Shown here piece after piece: positions 7,256 to 14,896 of a stretch of DNA of 64,000 bases. The notes beneath the pieces are model-generated. The model did not search any database. It was not told the DNA's origin and saw only the letters and a list, made by a program, of their open reading frames with translations. The first letter of the stretch is position 1. The number at the start of each line of letters is the position of its first letter. Source of the DNA: a bacterium (GTDB taxonomy: Bacteria > Oederibacteriota > CAKKQC01); the NCBI GenBank assembly GCA_919901855.1, contig CAKKQC010000006.1, positions 29,796 through 93,795 of the forward strand, written 5' to 3'. The position numbers and the translations under genes are program-made.

Positions 7256-8407
7256 ATGACTGGCCTTTCGCGCGATGCTCTGGATGCCCACCTTCACTCC
7301 CTAGTGCGGGAGATCGAGAGCGCGTTCTTGGCGCCGTGGGTTCGGGAGGCCTTCCTCAAGGTGCCCCGGCACCTCTTCATCGACCAGTTCTACGACTCCG
7401 ACGCCGGCGGCATGGTGACCGTGAACCGGGAACATCCCAGTCCTGAACACCTGAAGGCGATCTACTGTAACGTCGGGCGGCCCATCAAGCTGGAGCCGCA
7501 CAGCGCCGCATCCGAGCCTTGGTTGGTTGCCAACATGCTCGGACATTTGGGGATAGAACGGGGGATGAGAGTCCTCGAGATCGGCACGGGAAGCGGGTTC
7601 AACGCGGGGCTGATGACGGTGGGAACGGGCGATCCCACACTGGTGCACTCCGTCGACATCCAGCCCGACCTCGTCGAGGCGGCCGCCCGGCACCTCCGGG
7701 ATGCCGGGATCGAGGGCGTGAATCTCAGGGCCTGCGACGGCGGCCTCGGGTGGCCGGAAGCCGCGCCGTTCGATCGGATCATGCTCACGGTGGGCAGTTC
7801 GGACATCACCCCGGCCTGGCTCGGCCAACTGGCCGAGAATGGCGTGCTGTTAATGCCATTCAAGACCCGCGGGATGGGTGACCCCCTCCTCCGGCTCCGG
7901 AAGGCGGGAGGGCGATGCACGGGCGGGTTCGTCGGCTACTCCGGGTTCAACGCGCTACAGGGCGCCTTCCTGGAGGAGAGCCAGTTCAAGCCGGGTATCA
8001 CCGAAGACGATCAGGTGACGCGGCTCCTGGCAGAACCGCCGGTCCGCCGCATGGATCTTGATGGCTTCTCCGAGATCGACTTCCTGCTATTCTGTCGCTC
8101 TCTTGGGCTCGACCTCGAGGCTGCGTGGGTGCGCAGGGCGGACGGCGCGTTCCATCTGATCCTCGACCGGAAGGGAGATCAGGCGCTAGTCATGAAGTGG
8201 GGCGAGCAAGGGACATGGTTCAAGGGCAACGCGAATGCCGGAACGTCCCTCCTGTCCACCTTTGGCGAATGGGAATCGCTCGGCCGTCCCGCGTTAACTC
8301 GATACCGGGCCGAAGTCATCTCCGCGGGCGAGGAAGCTGTTGGTGAGCATGCGTGGATTGAGCGCCGTTCCCACGTCAGGCTCAGGTTCTCCCTGGAGAA
8401 GACGTGA
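7256..8407 (+). CDS. Protein-L-isoaspartate O-methyltransferase family, C-terminally extended
   Basis: 383 residues. The first 210 match the PCMT family: VPRHLFID (36-43), a bound-Ser region around PHSAASEP (81-88), and the SAM-binding motif VLEIGTGSGF (106-115), followed by a second acidic strand SVDIQPDLV. These enzymes methylate isoaspartate to repair aged proteins; some relatives modify peptides. Ordinary PCMTs have about 210-220 residues, so the roughly 170-residue tail is extra; I do not recognise it. The serine hydrolase gene follows after 6 nt, suggesting an operon. The exact substrate is uncertain. Confidence 0.75.
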   Translation: MTGLSRDALDAHLHSLVREIESAFLAPWVREAFLKVPRHLFIDQFYDSDAGGMVTVNREHPSPEHLKAIYCNVGRPIKLEPHSAASEPWLVANMLGHLGIERGMRVLEIGTGSGFNAGLMTVGTGDPTLVHSVDIQPDLVEAAARHLRDAGIEGVNLRACDGGLGWPEAAPFDRIMLTVGSSDITPAWLGQLAENGVLLMPFKTRGMGDPLLRLRKAGGRCTGGFVGYSGFNALQGAFLEESQFKPGITEDDQVTRLLAEPPVRRMDLDGFSEIDFLLFCRSLGLDLEAAWVRRADGAFHLILDRKGDQALVMKWGEQGTWFKGNANAGTSLLSTFGEWESLGRPALTRYRAEVISAGEEAVGEHAWIERRSHVRLRFSLEKT

Positions 8408-8413
8408 CCAGCC

Positions 8414-9712
8414 ATGGGTGATCACGGAATCAGGGAGAAGATAGAGGAGTACATTCAGGCCCACCTGAGGGTCAACCGGTTCAGCGGGACCGTGCTGGTG
8501 TCCTCTGGAGGCGAGATCCTGGTGAACAAGGGCTACGGCCTGGCCGATGCCGGCAAGCAGATCCCGTGTCGCGACGTGACCCGGTACTGGCTGGAGTCGA
8601 TCAGCAAGGTGTTCGACTCGATGGCCGTGTTCCGGCTGAAGGAAGAGGGCCGGCTGGATCTGCAAGACCCGGTCGCCAACCACGTGCCCGGCTGGCCCTC
8701 TCCGTGGAATGCGGTCACGATCTCGCATCTCCTGACGCATGGCTCAGGGATCGTGCTCACGCCCGACAAAGTCTACGGGTACTTCGGGCAGGATGAGCCA
8801 GATCCCGCTGTCCTGGCCCTGATGGAGGCCCGGCTGGAGTTTCTCCCCGGCCGGGGGTTCAGCTACTGCAACGCGGGATATGTCGTCCTCGAAATCATCG
8901 TCGCGCGGGTATCCGGGCAATCCCACGAGAGCTTCCTTCGGGACGCGATCATTGAACCGATGAAGCTGTCCGCGACCACGGTCGGGTTGGGACACGGGCG
9001 ATACGAGTCGACAGCCTGTGGGTACGGGATGGTGGGAGGCCAGATCGCCGAGCGTGTCCCGTCCGACGTTTGCACCGACACCGAAGGCCCCTGGGGGCTC
9101 GTGTCGACGACGCACGACCTCTACCTGCTCGAGCGCGCCCTCGACGTCCACGGCTTCTTCTCCCGGGAATCCCTCGATCTCATGTGGACTCGGGTCAACG
9201 GTTCCTACGGACATGGATGGCTCACCGGCGAGGTGGGCGGCCGCAGGATGGTCGGCCACGACGGGGGAGACCGGGGCTTCGCCACGTCGTACCGGTTCTT
9301 CCCGGATTCCGGCACGTGCGTGGCCGTCCTCTCCAACTACGACACGGCTCCCACGGCGCGGATGGCGTGCGACCTGGCCGCGATCGTCTTCGGCGAGGGC
9401 TATGTACTGCCCAAGGAACGCGTCGCGATCCAGGTTGGACCCTCTGTTCTCGCCGAGCTGGCCGGGACCTACAAGCTTCCCTCTGGCTACGTGAAAGTGC
9501 TGACCATCCGGCTCGAAGGTTCGAAGCTCTTTGCCTCGGTCGGTGAGGGGGAGTCCGCGATCGCGTTCGAGCTGTTCGCCGAGAGCCCGGCCTCCTTCTT
9601 CTCTCCCGTGACGAACCAGTCCTGGGAGTTCGTACGCGACGCCGACGGGAAGATCAAGGGGTTCACCGTGGAGGATGGAGTGGACGAAGTGCTTTGCGAG
9701 AAGCTATCGTAG
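8414..9712 (+). CDS. Serine hydrolase, class C beta-lactamase/PBP family
   Basis: 432 residues. Catalytic landmarks are Ser62-x-x-Lys65 in ESISK, the Tyr151-Cys-Asn153 motif (the Y-x-N position), and HDGGDRG in place of the KTG box, all in order and at normal spacing for the AmpC/esterase EstB/DD-peptidase family. No signal peptide is visible, unlike true beta-lactamases, so it probably acts in the cytoplasm as an esterase or peptidase. Residues about 350-432 form the small C-terminal beta domain found in many relatives. It is likely cotranscribed with the methyltransferase 6 nt upstream. Confidence 0.8.
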   Translation: MGDHGIREKIEEYIQAHLRVNRFSGTVLVSSGGEILVNKGYGLADAGKQIPCRDVTRYWLESISKVFDSMAVFRLKEEGRLDLQDPVANHVPGWPSPWNAVTISHLLTHGSGIVLTPDKVYGYFGQDEPDPAVLALMEARLEFLPGRGFSYCNAGYVVLEIIVARVSGQSHESFLRDAIIEPMKLSATTVGLGHGRYESTACGYGMVGGQIAERVPSDVCTDTEGPWGLVSTTHDLYLLERALDVHGFFSRESLDLMWTRVNGSYGHGWLTGEVGGRRMVGHDGGDRGFATSYRFFPDSGTCVAVLSNYDTAPTARMACDLAAIVFGEGYVLPKERVAIQVGPSVLAELAGTYKLPSGYVKVLTIRLEGSKLFASVGEGESAIAFELFAESPASFFSPVTNQSWEFVRDADGKIKGFTVEDGVDEVLCEKLS

Positions 9713-9956
9713 CGGAGCTGGCCGTGCGGTGCCCCTCCCGACCCCCTACGGCTCTTTCCTCTCTTGATAACTCACCCAGGCAGGCTTTGAATGTAGGTGG
9801 CAGGTATGCGCGGGAGTTCCTCTGCTCGCTCGCAAGGGCGGCAGCCCGAGTAGGGTGGGATCCTGAGGCCCGGGACTTGCCGTCTTTGTCTCGGGTCGCC
9901 GTCCTCCTCTTCAATGAGCTGATCTGGACATATGAATGAGCACCGGGGTCTAAACC

Positions 9957-9990
9957 GAGAGTCGGACACCAGACTCTCTTTCGCTATACT
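9957..9990 (+). promoter_or_regulatory. Promoter with dyad for the Panacea/toxin pair
   Basis: GAGAGTC at 9957-9963 and GACTCTC at 9972-9978 form a perfect 7-bp dyad with an 8-nt spacer, lying where the -35 region should be. TATACT at 9985-9990 is a good -10 box. Only 6 nt separate it from the ATG at 9997, so the mRNA is probably leaderless. The dyad is a likely operator for autoregulation. The 240 bases between 9713 and 9956 hold no supported gene. Confidence 0.5.
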
Positions 9991-9996
9991 GTATGC

Positions 9997-10596
9997 ATGG
10001 GCGTTCTCCGGTACCCGTTCGATACGCGCCGTTTCTGCCAAGCTGTTGCATACCTTCTGGCTCGATGCGGACCCAAGACGCGCGGCGAGATCGGGAAGCT
10101 CCTCTACTTCGCTGATAGGTATCACTACGTGCGTTACGGAAGGCCCGTGGTGGGGGGACCGTACAACGCGTTGCCGTGGGGACCAGTGCCATCCGTGGCG
10201 ATTGATATTCTCGAGGACTTGGAGAGGAGCGCTATCGACACGCAACCTGCTCCTCCGCAGGTAGGCCCCGGCTTCGTCGAGGCCCTGAAGTCATATGTGA
10301 CTGTCACGGCCGGCCAGCCTTACAGCATCTACTCCGTCAGGGAGGGAGCCCCACGGACCCACCTGTCTGAGTCGGATATCGAAGCCTTGGAGTCCGTTTC
10401 GACGCGATACTGCTCGCTGAATTTCTGGCAGCTTTCCAGCTTGTCGCATGAGCATGCCGCGCAGAAGAAGACTCCGGAGCCCGACGAAATCGACTACCTT
10501 CTCTTCTTCGAGGATGAACCGGGTGCAAGCAACGATGTGAAGTCATACGTCATGATGCATGAGGAGGCAGAGACCGCCGAGACCCAAGGCGCCTAG
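9997..10596 (+). CDS. Panacea-domain (SocA-like, DUF4065) antitoxin
   Basis: 199 residues. Residues 8-65 show the Panacea/SocA pattern: a helix AVAYLLARCG, then EIGKLLYFADRYHYVRYGRP and GGPYNALPWGPVP (about 31-65). This domain neutralises many unrelated toxins in panA/panT pairs, and in Caulobacter SocA it also delivers SocB to ClpXP. The overlapping downstream gene is the expected toxin. The start has a -10 box 6 nt upstream and no ribosome site. The acidic C-terminal third (about 150-199) may contact the toxin. Confidence 0.8.
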   Translation: MGVLRYPFDTRRFCQAVAYLLARCGPKTRGEIGKLLYFADRYHYVRYGRPVVGGPYNALPWGPVPSVAIDILEDLERSAIDTQPAPPQVGPGFVEALKSYVTVTAGQPYSIYSVREGAPRTHLSESDIEALESVSTRYCSLNFWQLSSLSHEHAAQKKTPEPDEIDYLLFFEDEPGASNDVKSYVMMHEEAETAETQGA

Positions 10597-11047
10597 CCTC
10601 GTGTTCAAGGCCGACCCGGCCGCGCTGGGAGTCTATTTCGATGAGAAGTTGCAGCGTGGGGCGGTTCTTCGGATCGAGGACTACCCGTTCCTGAGCGAAC
10701 CGGTCCGCCGCCCCAAGTTCTTCGTCGTCCTGAATAGGGACTGCGCGCAACCCGAGATCTATCACTTCCTAACGACCTCCAAGGCCGCCAAGTACAAGAC
10801 GCTCTCGTTCCACTCCTTCGGAGTGTCCATTCCGGCTGGCGTGGTTGACTGTCTCACCGCTGAGGAAACGATCGTGGACTGCTTTCGCTTGATGCCCACG
10901 TTCAGGCGCGCATTCCTGTTGGAACAGCTCTGCGCCAAGGGTATATCTATCTACCAGCCTCTCCCGGCGGCCTTCATGGAACAGATCGACAATATCATTC
11001 GTCGGTCGCGGACCATCTCGCCGACCCTTAAGGCCCTCATCACCTGA
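10559..11047 (+). CDS. Probable PemK/MazF-like toxin paired with Panacea
   Basis: 162 residues; the ATG lies inside the Panacea gene (38-nt overlap), so translation is tightly coupled. The segment RGAVLRIEDYPFLSEP (about 32-47), then RRPKFFVVLNRD (about 50-61) and IYHFLTTSK, resembles the opening strands of the PemK/MazF endoribonuclease fold (RG.I...D.PF...RRP.LVL). A later strand ETIVDCFR could match the conserved Arg/Ser region. Similarity is by eye and moderate; other small beta-barrel toxins are possible. The pairing with Panacea supports a toxin role. Confidence 0.55.
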   Translation: MRRQRPPRPKAPSLVFKADPAALGVYFDEKLQRGAVLRIEDYPFLSEPVRRPKFFVVLNRDCAQPEIYHFLTTSKAAKYKTLSFHSFGVSIPAGVVDCLTAEETIVDCFRLMPTFRRAFLLEQLCAKGISIYQPLPAAFMEQIDNIIRRSRTISPTLKALIT

Positions 11048-11104
11048 CTGCCCGCACCCGATCCGTCATCCCGTGGCCGGGTCGGAGGTAAGTTCCTCAA
11101 CCGC

Positions 11105-12070
11105 TCAGGTACATCCCTTTCCTCCTCCCAAGAGCTTGCGGCGGAAGCGCTCCCTGCCCATGCGGTTCAGGTACTCGATCTTCCGCTTCTCGAAGAAGTC
11201 GTCGGCGGACCCTCTGGCGAAGTACCAGATCGCGTCGAAGAGGATGCCTAGCTTGTAGACGTCGAAGAAGTGCGAGCGTTCGGCGCGGTTCAGCGGCCGG
11301 TGCCTGGCGTACTCGCGCAGGACCCTCCTGGCCTTCCTGGTGTTGAGCACTCGATCATCCTGCCAGTGCCAGGCGGCGTATTCGACCAGCCCCCACAGGT
11401 CGAACAGGAGATATGTGTAGTTCGCGTCGTCGAAGTCGAGCAGGGCGTTGAATCGGCCGTGCTTGTAGAGCACGTTCGAGAAGTGGAAGTCGGCATGACA
11501 GATGCCCATCGGCAATGACTTCGGCAGGTCGAGCGCCGCCAGCTCGCGTTCGATCCACTCCCGCTTGCGCCGTGCCGTCGTCGTACCCAGCCGTTTCGCT
11601 GCCCGCTGAGCGAGACGCCGGCAAAGCTCTACTGAGTAGTTCATCCGATACTTCATGTAGGGTGGCCGGTAGCCTCGGGTGGTCTTGTGCAACTCGGCCA
11701 CCTTCTCGATGAGCTGTCGCCGCTGACGAGAGCTCGGATGGGCCACGTGCCGGCCCTCGGCGAATTCGAAGATCGCAAAGGGCTTACGGCGGAAGATGCC
11801 GACGTACTGGCCTCGCCTGTCCTTGAGGACAGCCGGACAGGGATAGTGTCTGGCCTTTAGAAACCTGATCAGGTGGGTCTCGAACAACGCCATTTCCCTA
11901 TTGCGGTTCTCGTAGTACCGGAAGACGCATCTGCCTCTCTCGGTCTTGAGCAGGACATTCGTCTCGACTGTCCCCGCCGCGATCGGCCTGAAGCTCCGGA
12001 GTGTCCCCAGATCATACGCCGACAGGATGGCCGCGAACTCGTCCTTCGTTATCGTGGTCTTCCGTGCCAT
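11105..12070 (-). CDS. Aminoglycoside-phosphotransferase-fold kinase (ThrB2/choline-kinase-like)
   Basis: 321 residues. The APH-type kinase motifs are present: ICHADFHFSNVLYKHGR, the Brenner-like loop with the catalytic Asp (about residue 193), followed by LLDFDDANYTYLLFDLW with the metal-binding Asp. The N-terminal lobe shows AAGTVETNVLLKTERGRCVFRYY. The closest pattern is homoserine kinase type II (ThrB-like) and related small-molecule kinases. There is no sign of aminoglycoside context. It follows the secreted-protein gene at 12103 by 32 nt on the same strand and may be cotranscribed. Confidence 0.75.
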   Translation of the reverse strand: MARKTTITKDEFAAILSAYDLGTLRSFRPIAAGTVETNVLLKTERGRCVFRYYENRNREMALFETHLIRFLKARHYPCPAVLKDRRGQYVGIFRRKPFAIFEFAEGRHVAHPSSRQRRQLIEKVAELHKTTRGYRPPYMKYRMNYSVELCRRLAQRAAKRLGTTTARRKREWIERELAALDLPKSLPMGICHADFHFSNVLYKHGRFNALLDFDDANYTYLLFDLWGLVEYAAWHWQDDRVLNTRKARRVLREYARHRPLNRAERSHFFDVYKLGILFDAIWYFARGSADDFFEKRKIEYLNRMGRERFRRKLLGGGKGCT

Positions 12071-12102
12071 GGCGAGGACGAGGTCAACGACGCGTTCGCG
12101 GG

Positions 12103-12807
12103 CTACCGCTTGCCGGACTTGACCAGGAGGAGGTCGCCGTCCTTGATGAGACCGACACCGGGGGCGTAGACCTTCTCAGACTTGGTGCCGGGCTCCAACG
12201 GCGTCGTTTCCTCCATCCGCAGGCATCCGGTGAACGTGCCCGCCGGGGCGGTCAGCGTATCGGAAAGGCTCACGATCCGGGCGCGATCCATGGCCGCCCC
12301 GGGCGCGACTTCCTGGTAGAACCGGCTCCCGAGTAGGGGGAGGCCGGGCATGAACAGCCCGTAGCGCGCACCGTTCACGCCGGACAGCCACGAACCACCG
12401 TGACTCGCAACCTTCCCGTCCTTGTACTCGTCCACGTCCTCGCCGAAGTACCAGACGCTGGAGGTGCGCCGGTCGAAGGCGTAGTAGTTGCGCGAGACCT
12501 CGGAGAGCTTGCCCTTGCTCCATTCCCGTTCCTCGACGACCCGGGTGGTGACGCCGTCCACGACCTTGGTGTCGGCCAGGACCGTGATCACGAGCTTCAG
12601 CGGCTTGCCGTCCTCGGTCCCCGCGAACTCGAGGACGTACCCGGGCTCCAGGATGAAGAACCGGTTGGCCCCGGACGACAAGAAGTCGGTCGCGCTCATG
12701 TCGAAGGTGTCGGTGAACGGCCGGTCGGCCCTGCCGGACGGGGCCGTCGTGGCGGCCGGAGCCGCGGTCGAGATCATGACCATCGCCAGGACGAGAATCG
12801 TTCGCAT
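12103..12807 (-). CDS. Secreted protein of unknown function
   Basis: 234 residues with a clear signal peptide (MRTILVLAMVMISTAAPAA). The mature part has EPGYVLEF, TRVVEEREWSKGKL, NYYAFDRRTSSVWYFGEDVD and a YQEVAPG..MDRARIVSLSD region, a pattern I know as a widespread uncharacterised family of small beta-rich exported proteins. GGAGGTGA about 6 nt upstream sets the start. A terminal VYAPGVGLIKDGDLLL strand is characteristic. The family has no known activity. It probably heads a two-gene unit with the kinase at 11105. Confidence 0.65.
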   Translation of the reverse strand: MRTILVLAMVMISTAAPAATTAPSGRADRPFTDTFDMSATDFLSSGANRFFILEPGYVLEFAGTEDGKPLKLVITVLADTKVVDGVTTRVVEEREWSKGKLSEVSRNYYAFDRRTSSVWYFGEDVDEYKDGKVASHGGSWLSGVNGARYGLFMPGLPLLGSRFYQEVAPGAAMDRARIVSLSDTLTAPAGTFTGCLRMEETTPLEPGTKSEKVYAPGVGLIKDGDLLLVKSGKR

Positions 12808-12868
12808 GGATCGTCACCTCCCCGTCGTGAATGAGCGCACGATCATTATGCCTCACGGCGGAATCGGG

Positions 12869-12874
12869 TATCAT
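12869..12874 (+). promoter_or_regulatory. -10 box immediately before the GH5-like gene
   Basis: TATCAT ends 6 nt before the ATG at 12881, with no convincing Shine-Dalgarno between them. This suggests a leaderless transcript and is one reason for choosing 12881 over the in-frame ATG at 12848. The -35 region is poor. Confidence 0.3.
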
Positions 12875-12880
12875 GCCCCC

Positions 12881-14860
12881 ATGGCGGCCAACGATTTCCT
12901 CGTGTCGGGGCGGTTCAAGACCGGGTGCAACTACTGGGCGTCGCACGCGGGGACGAACATGTGGCGGGACTGGGATCCCAAGGTCGTGGCCAAGGACTTC
13001 GACCGGCTGGCGCTGGCCGGGCTAGAAGTCCTGCGCGTCTTCCCGCTCTGGCCGGACTTCCAGCCGCTGACGGCCCTGCGCGGCGGTGGCGGGGCAGTCG
13101 TCGAGTACCGGTTCGGCGAGACGCCCCTGCCGGATACCGAGGCGGGCCGGGCGGGGCTTTCGGAGGAGATGCTCTCGCACTTTGACGAGTTCATCCTGAT
13201 GGCGGAAGAGCGCGACCTCCAGCTCGTGGTCGGCCTGCTCACGGGCTGGATGAGCGGGCGACGGTACCTGCCGCCCGCGTTCGACCATCTGAACCCGCTC
13301 ACCGACGCGACCGCGATCGTGTGGGAGGTCCGGTTCGTGAAGGCCTTCGTGCGGAGGTTCAAGGACCGCAAAGGCATCGCGGCTTGGGACCTCGGGAACG
13401 AGTGCAACTGCATGGCCGGGGTCAGCCGGGACCAGGCGTGGGCCTGGACTGCCACGATAGCGGATGCGATCCGGTCCGAGGACCACTCGCGGCAGATCGT
13501 CTCCGGCATGCACAGCCTCGCCGCGGAGCCGGGGGAGTCATGGCGGATCCAGGACCAGGCCGAGCTCACGGACGTCCTCACCACGCATCCGTACCCGCCG
13601 TTCACGGCGCACTGCGGCCTCGATCCCATCCCGACGTTCCGCGCGAACCTGCACGCGACCGCGGAGTCCAGGCTCTACGGCGATGTCGGGGGCAAGCCGT
13701 GCCTGTGCGAGGAGATTGGGGTGCTGGGCCCGACCTTCTCGGACGACGCGAACGCGGCGGCGTATCTCCGGACCCAGCTCTGGTCGCTCTGGGCGCACGA
13801 CTGCATGGGGCTCCTGTGGTGGTGCGGGTTCGACCAGGACCACCTCGCCCACGCGCCGTACGACTGGTGCGCGGTCGAGCGCGAGCTGGGGCTCCTGCGC
13901 GCGGACGGCACCCCGAAGCCGCTCGTGGCGGAGTTCGCCGCGTTCCGGAAGGCCGTGACGGGGCTCGGCGTTCCCGCGCTGCCCACCCGCCTCATCGACG
14001 GCGTCTGCCTCCTGACGCCCCAGCAGGACCAATGGGCGGTCGCGTACAGCGCCTTCTGCCTCGCCAAGCAGGCGGGGGTGGACATCGAGTTCCAGTACGC
14101 GGACGCGGAGCCGCTCCGCGAGGCGCCGGTGTATCTCATGCCGTCCGTGGCCGGGCTACAGAACATGCCCCGGCGGCGGTGGCAGGAACTGCTCGCGCGG
14201 ATCGAGGCCGGAGCCACGCTCTACCTGTCGCTCGGGGACGGCGTCGTCAGCGGATTCGAGGCCCTCACGGGGCTCCGGATCCTCTCCCGCGAGAGGCGTA
14301 CCGGCGGATCGGCGAAGCTGGGCAATGTGGTCATCCCCGCGGGCGGGCCGTACCGGCTGAACCTTGCACCCGGCCGGGCCGAGGTCCTGGCGAGCGAGGA
14401 GGACGGCAATCCGTTCTTCTCCACGGCCACGCGGGGGAAAGGCCGGGTCTTCTTCCTGTCCTCGCCGATGGAGCACGACCTGGCCCTTCGGCCAGGCGCA
14501 TTCCACCACGACGGCGCCCCCGCGTGCTGGCGGGTCTGGGAGCGGGTCTTCGCGGCGGCGGGGACGAAGCGCGCCGTGCGCAAGGATGTTCCATGCGTGG
14601 GTCTGACAGAACATGCGCTCAGCGGAGCTGATCGTTCGCTCGGCAGGGCCGAGCGTCCGCTCGGAGGAACCGAGCGCCCGTTCGGCAAGGCCGAGCGCCT
14701 TATCGTGGCGATCAACTACTCGCCGGAATCCGTCCGGGTGACCATTACTCCGGCGGACGGTTGGAAGATCGGGGAAGCCCTGCGCGGCCCAAAGCCGGCC
14801 CCGGCTGTGGACATTCCGGCCAACGACGCGATCATCTTCACGGTCGCCGGGGTCGACTAA
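12881..14860 (+). CDS. GH5-like glycoside hydrolase (cellulase/mannanase superfamily)
   Basis: 659 residues from the ATG at 12881. The N-terminal 300 residues are a TIM barrel of the GH5/GH-A type: WDLGNECN with the acid/base Glu174 on strand 4, a VLTTHPYPPF strand, and CLCEEIG with the nucleophile Glu278 on strand 7. Residues about 400-659 are a trailing domain with a glutamine-amidotransferase-like feel (PVYLMPS.AGL..., GKGRVFFLSSPMEHDL), as found in GH42-like or beta-mannanase proteins, ending in a beta domain. No signal peptide is evident. A low-complexity insert near residues 581-607 is described separately. The substrate is unknown. Confidence 0.65.
   Translation: MAANDFLVSGRFKTGCNYWASHAGTNMWRDWDPKVVAKDFDRLALAGLEVLRVFPLWPDFQPLTALRGGGGAVVEYRFGETPLPDTEAGRAGLSEEMLSHFDEFILMAEERDLQLVVGLLTGWMSGRRYLPPAFDHLNPLTDATAIVWEVRFVKAFVRRFKDRKGIAAWDLGNECNCMAGVSRDQAWAWTATIADAIRSEDHSRQIVSGMHSLAAEPGESWRIQDQAELTDVLTTHPYPPFTAHCGLDPIPTFRANLHATAESRLYGDVGGKPCLCEEIGVLGPTFSDDANAAAYLRTQLWSLWAHDCMGLLWWCGFDQDHLAHAPYDWCAVERELGLLRADGTPKPLVAEFAAFRKAVTGLGVPALPTRLIDGVCLLTPQQDQWAVAYSAFCLAKQAGVDIEFQYADAEPLREAPVYLMPSVAGLQNMPRRRWQELLARIEAGATLYLSLGDGVVSGFEALTGLRILSRERRTGGSAKLGNVVIPAGGPYRLNLAPGRAEVLASEEDGNPFFSTATRGKGRVFFLSSPMEHDLALRPGAFHHDGAPACWRVWERVFAAAGTKRAVRKDVPCVGLTEHALSGADRSLGRAERPLGGTERPFGKAERLIVAINYSPESVRVTITPADGWKIGEALRGPKPAPAVDIPANDAIIFTVAGVD
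14621..14701 (+). repeat. Four tandem 21-nt palindromic repeats inside the GH5-like gene
   Basis: The frame carries SGADRSL, GRAERPL, GGTERPF and GKAERL, a 7-residue period. At DNA level each junction is a hairpin: CGCTCGGC-AGG-GCCGAGCG is perfect, the next has 7-bp arms around AGGAA, and the others have one mismatch. Because the unit is 21 nt the insertion keeps the frame. It lies between the amidotransferase-like domain and the final beta domain, where extra residues would be tolerated. Confidence 0.75.
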
Positions 14861-14896
14861 TCCAGCGACCCGACCGGCGGTGCTAGAATGGGCCCG

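Noticed and set aside
9694-9939. 81-residue ORF between the serine hydrolase and the Panacea gene
   Set aside because: It starts inside the upstream gene, has no ribosome site and no recognised motif.
12488-12880. N-terminal extension of the GH5-like gene
   Set aside because: It is read antisense through the secreted-protein gene and has no ribosome site; the -10 box and barrel start favour 12881.
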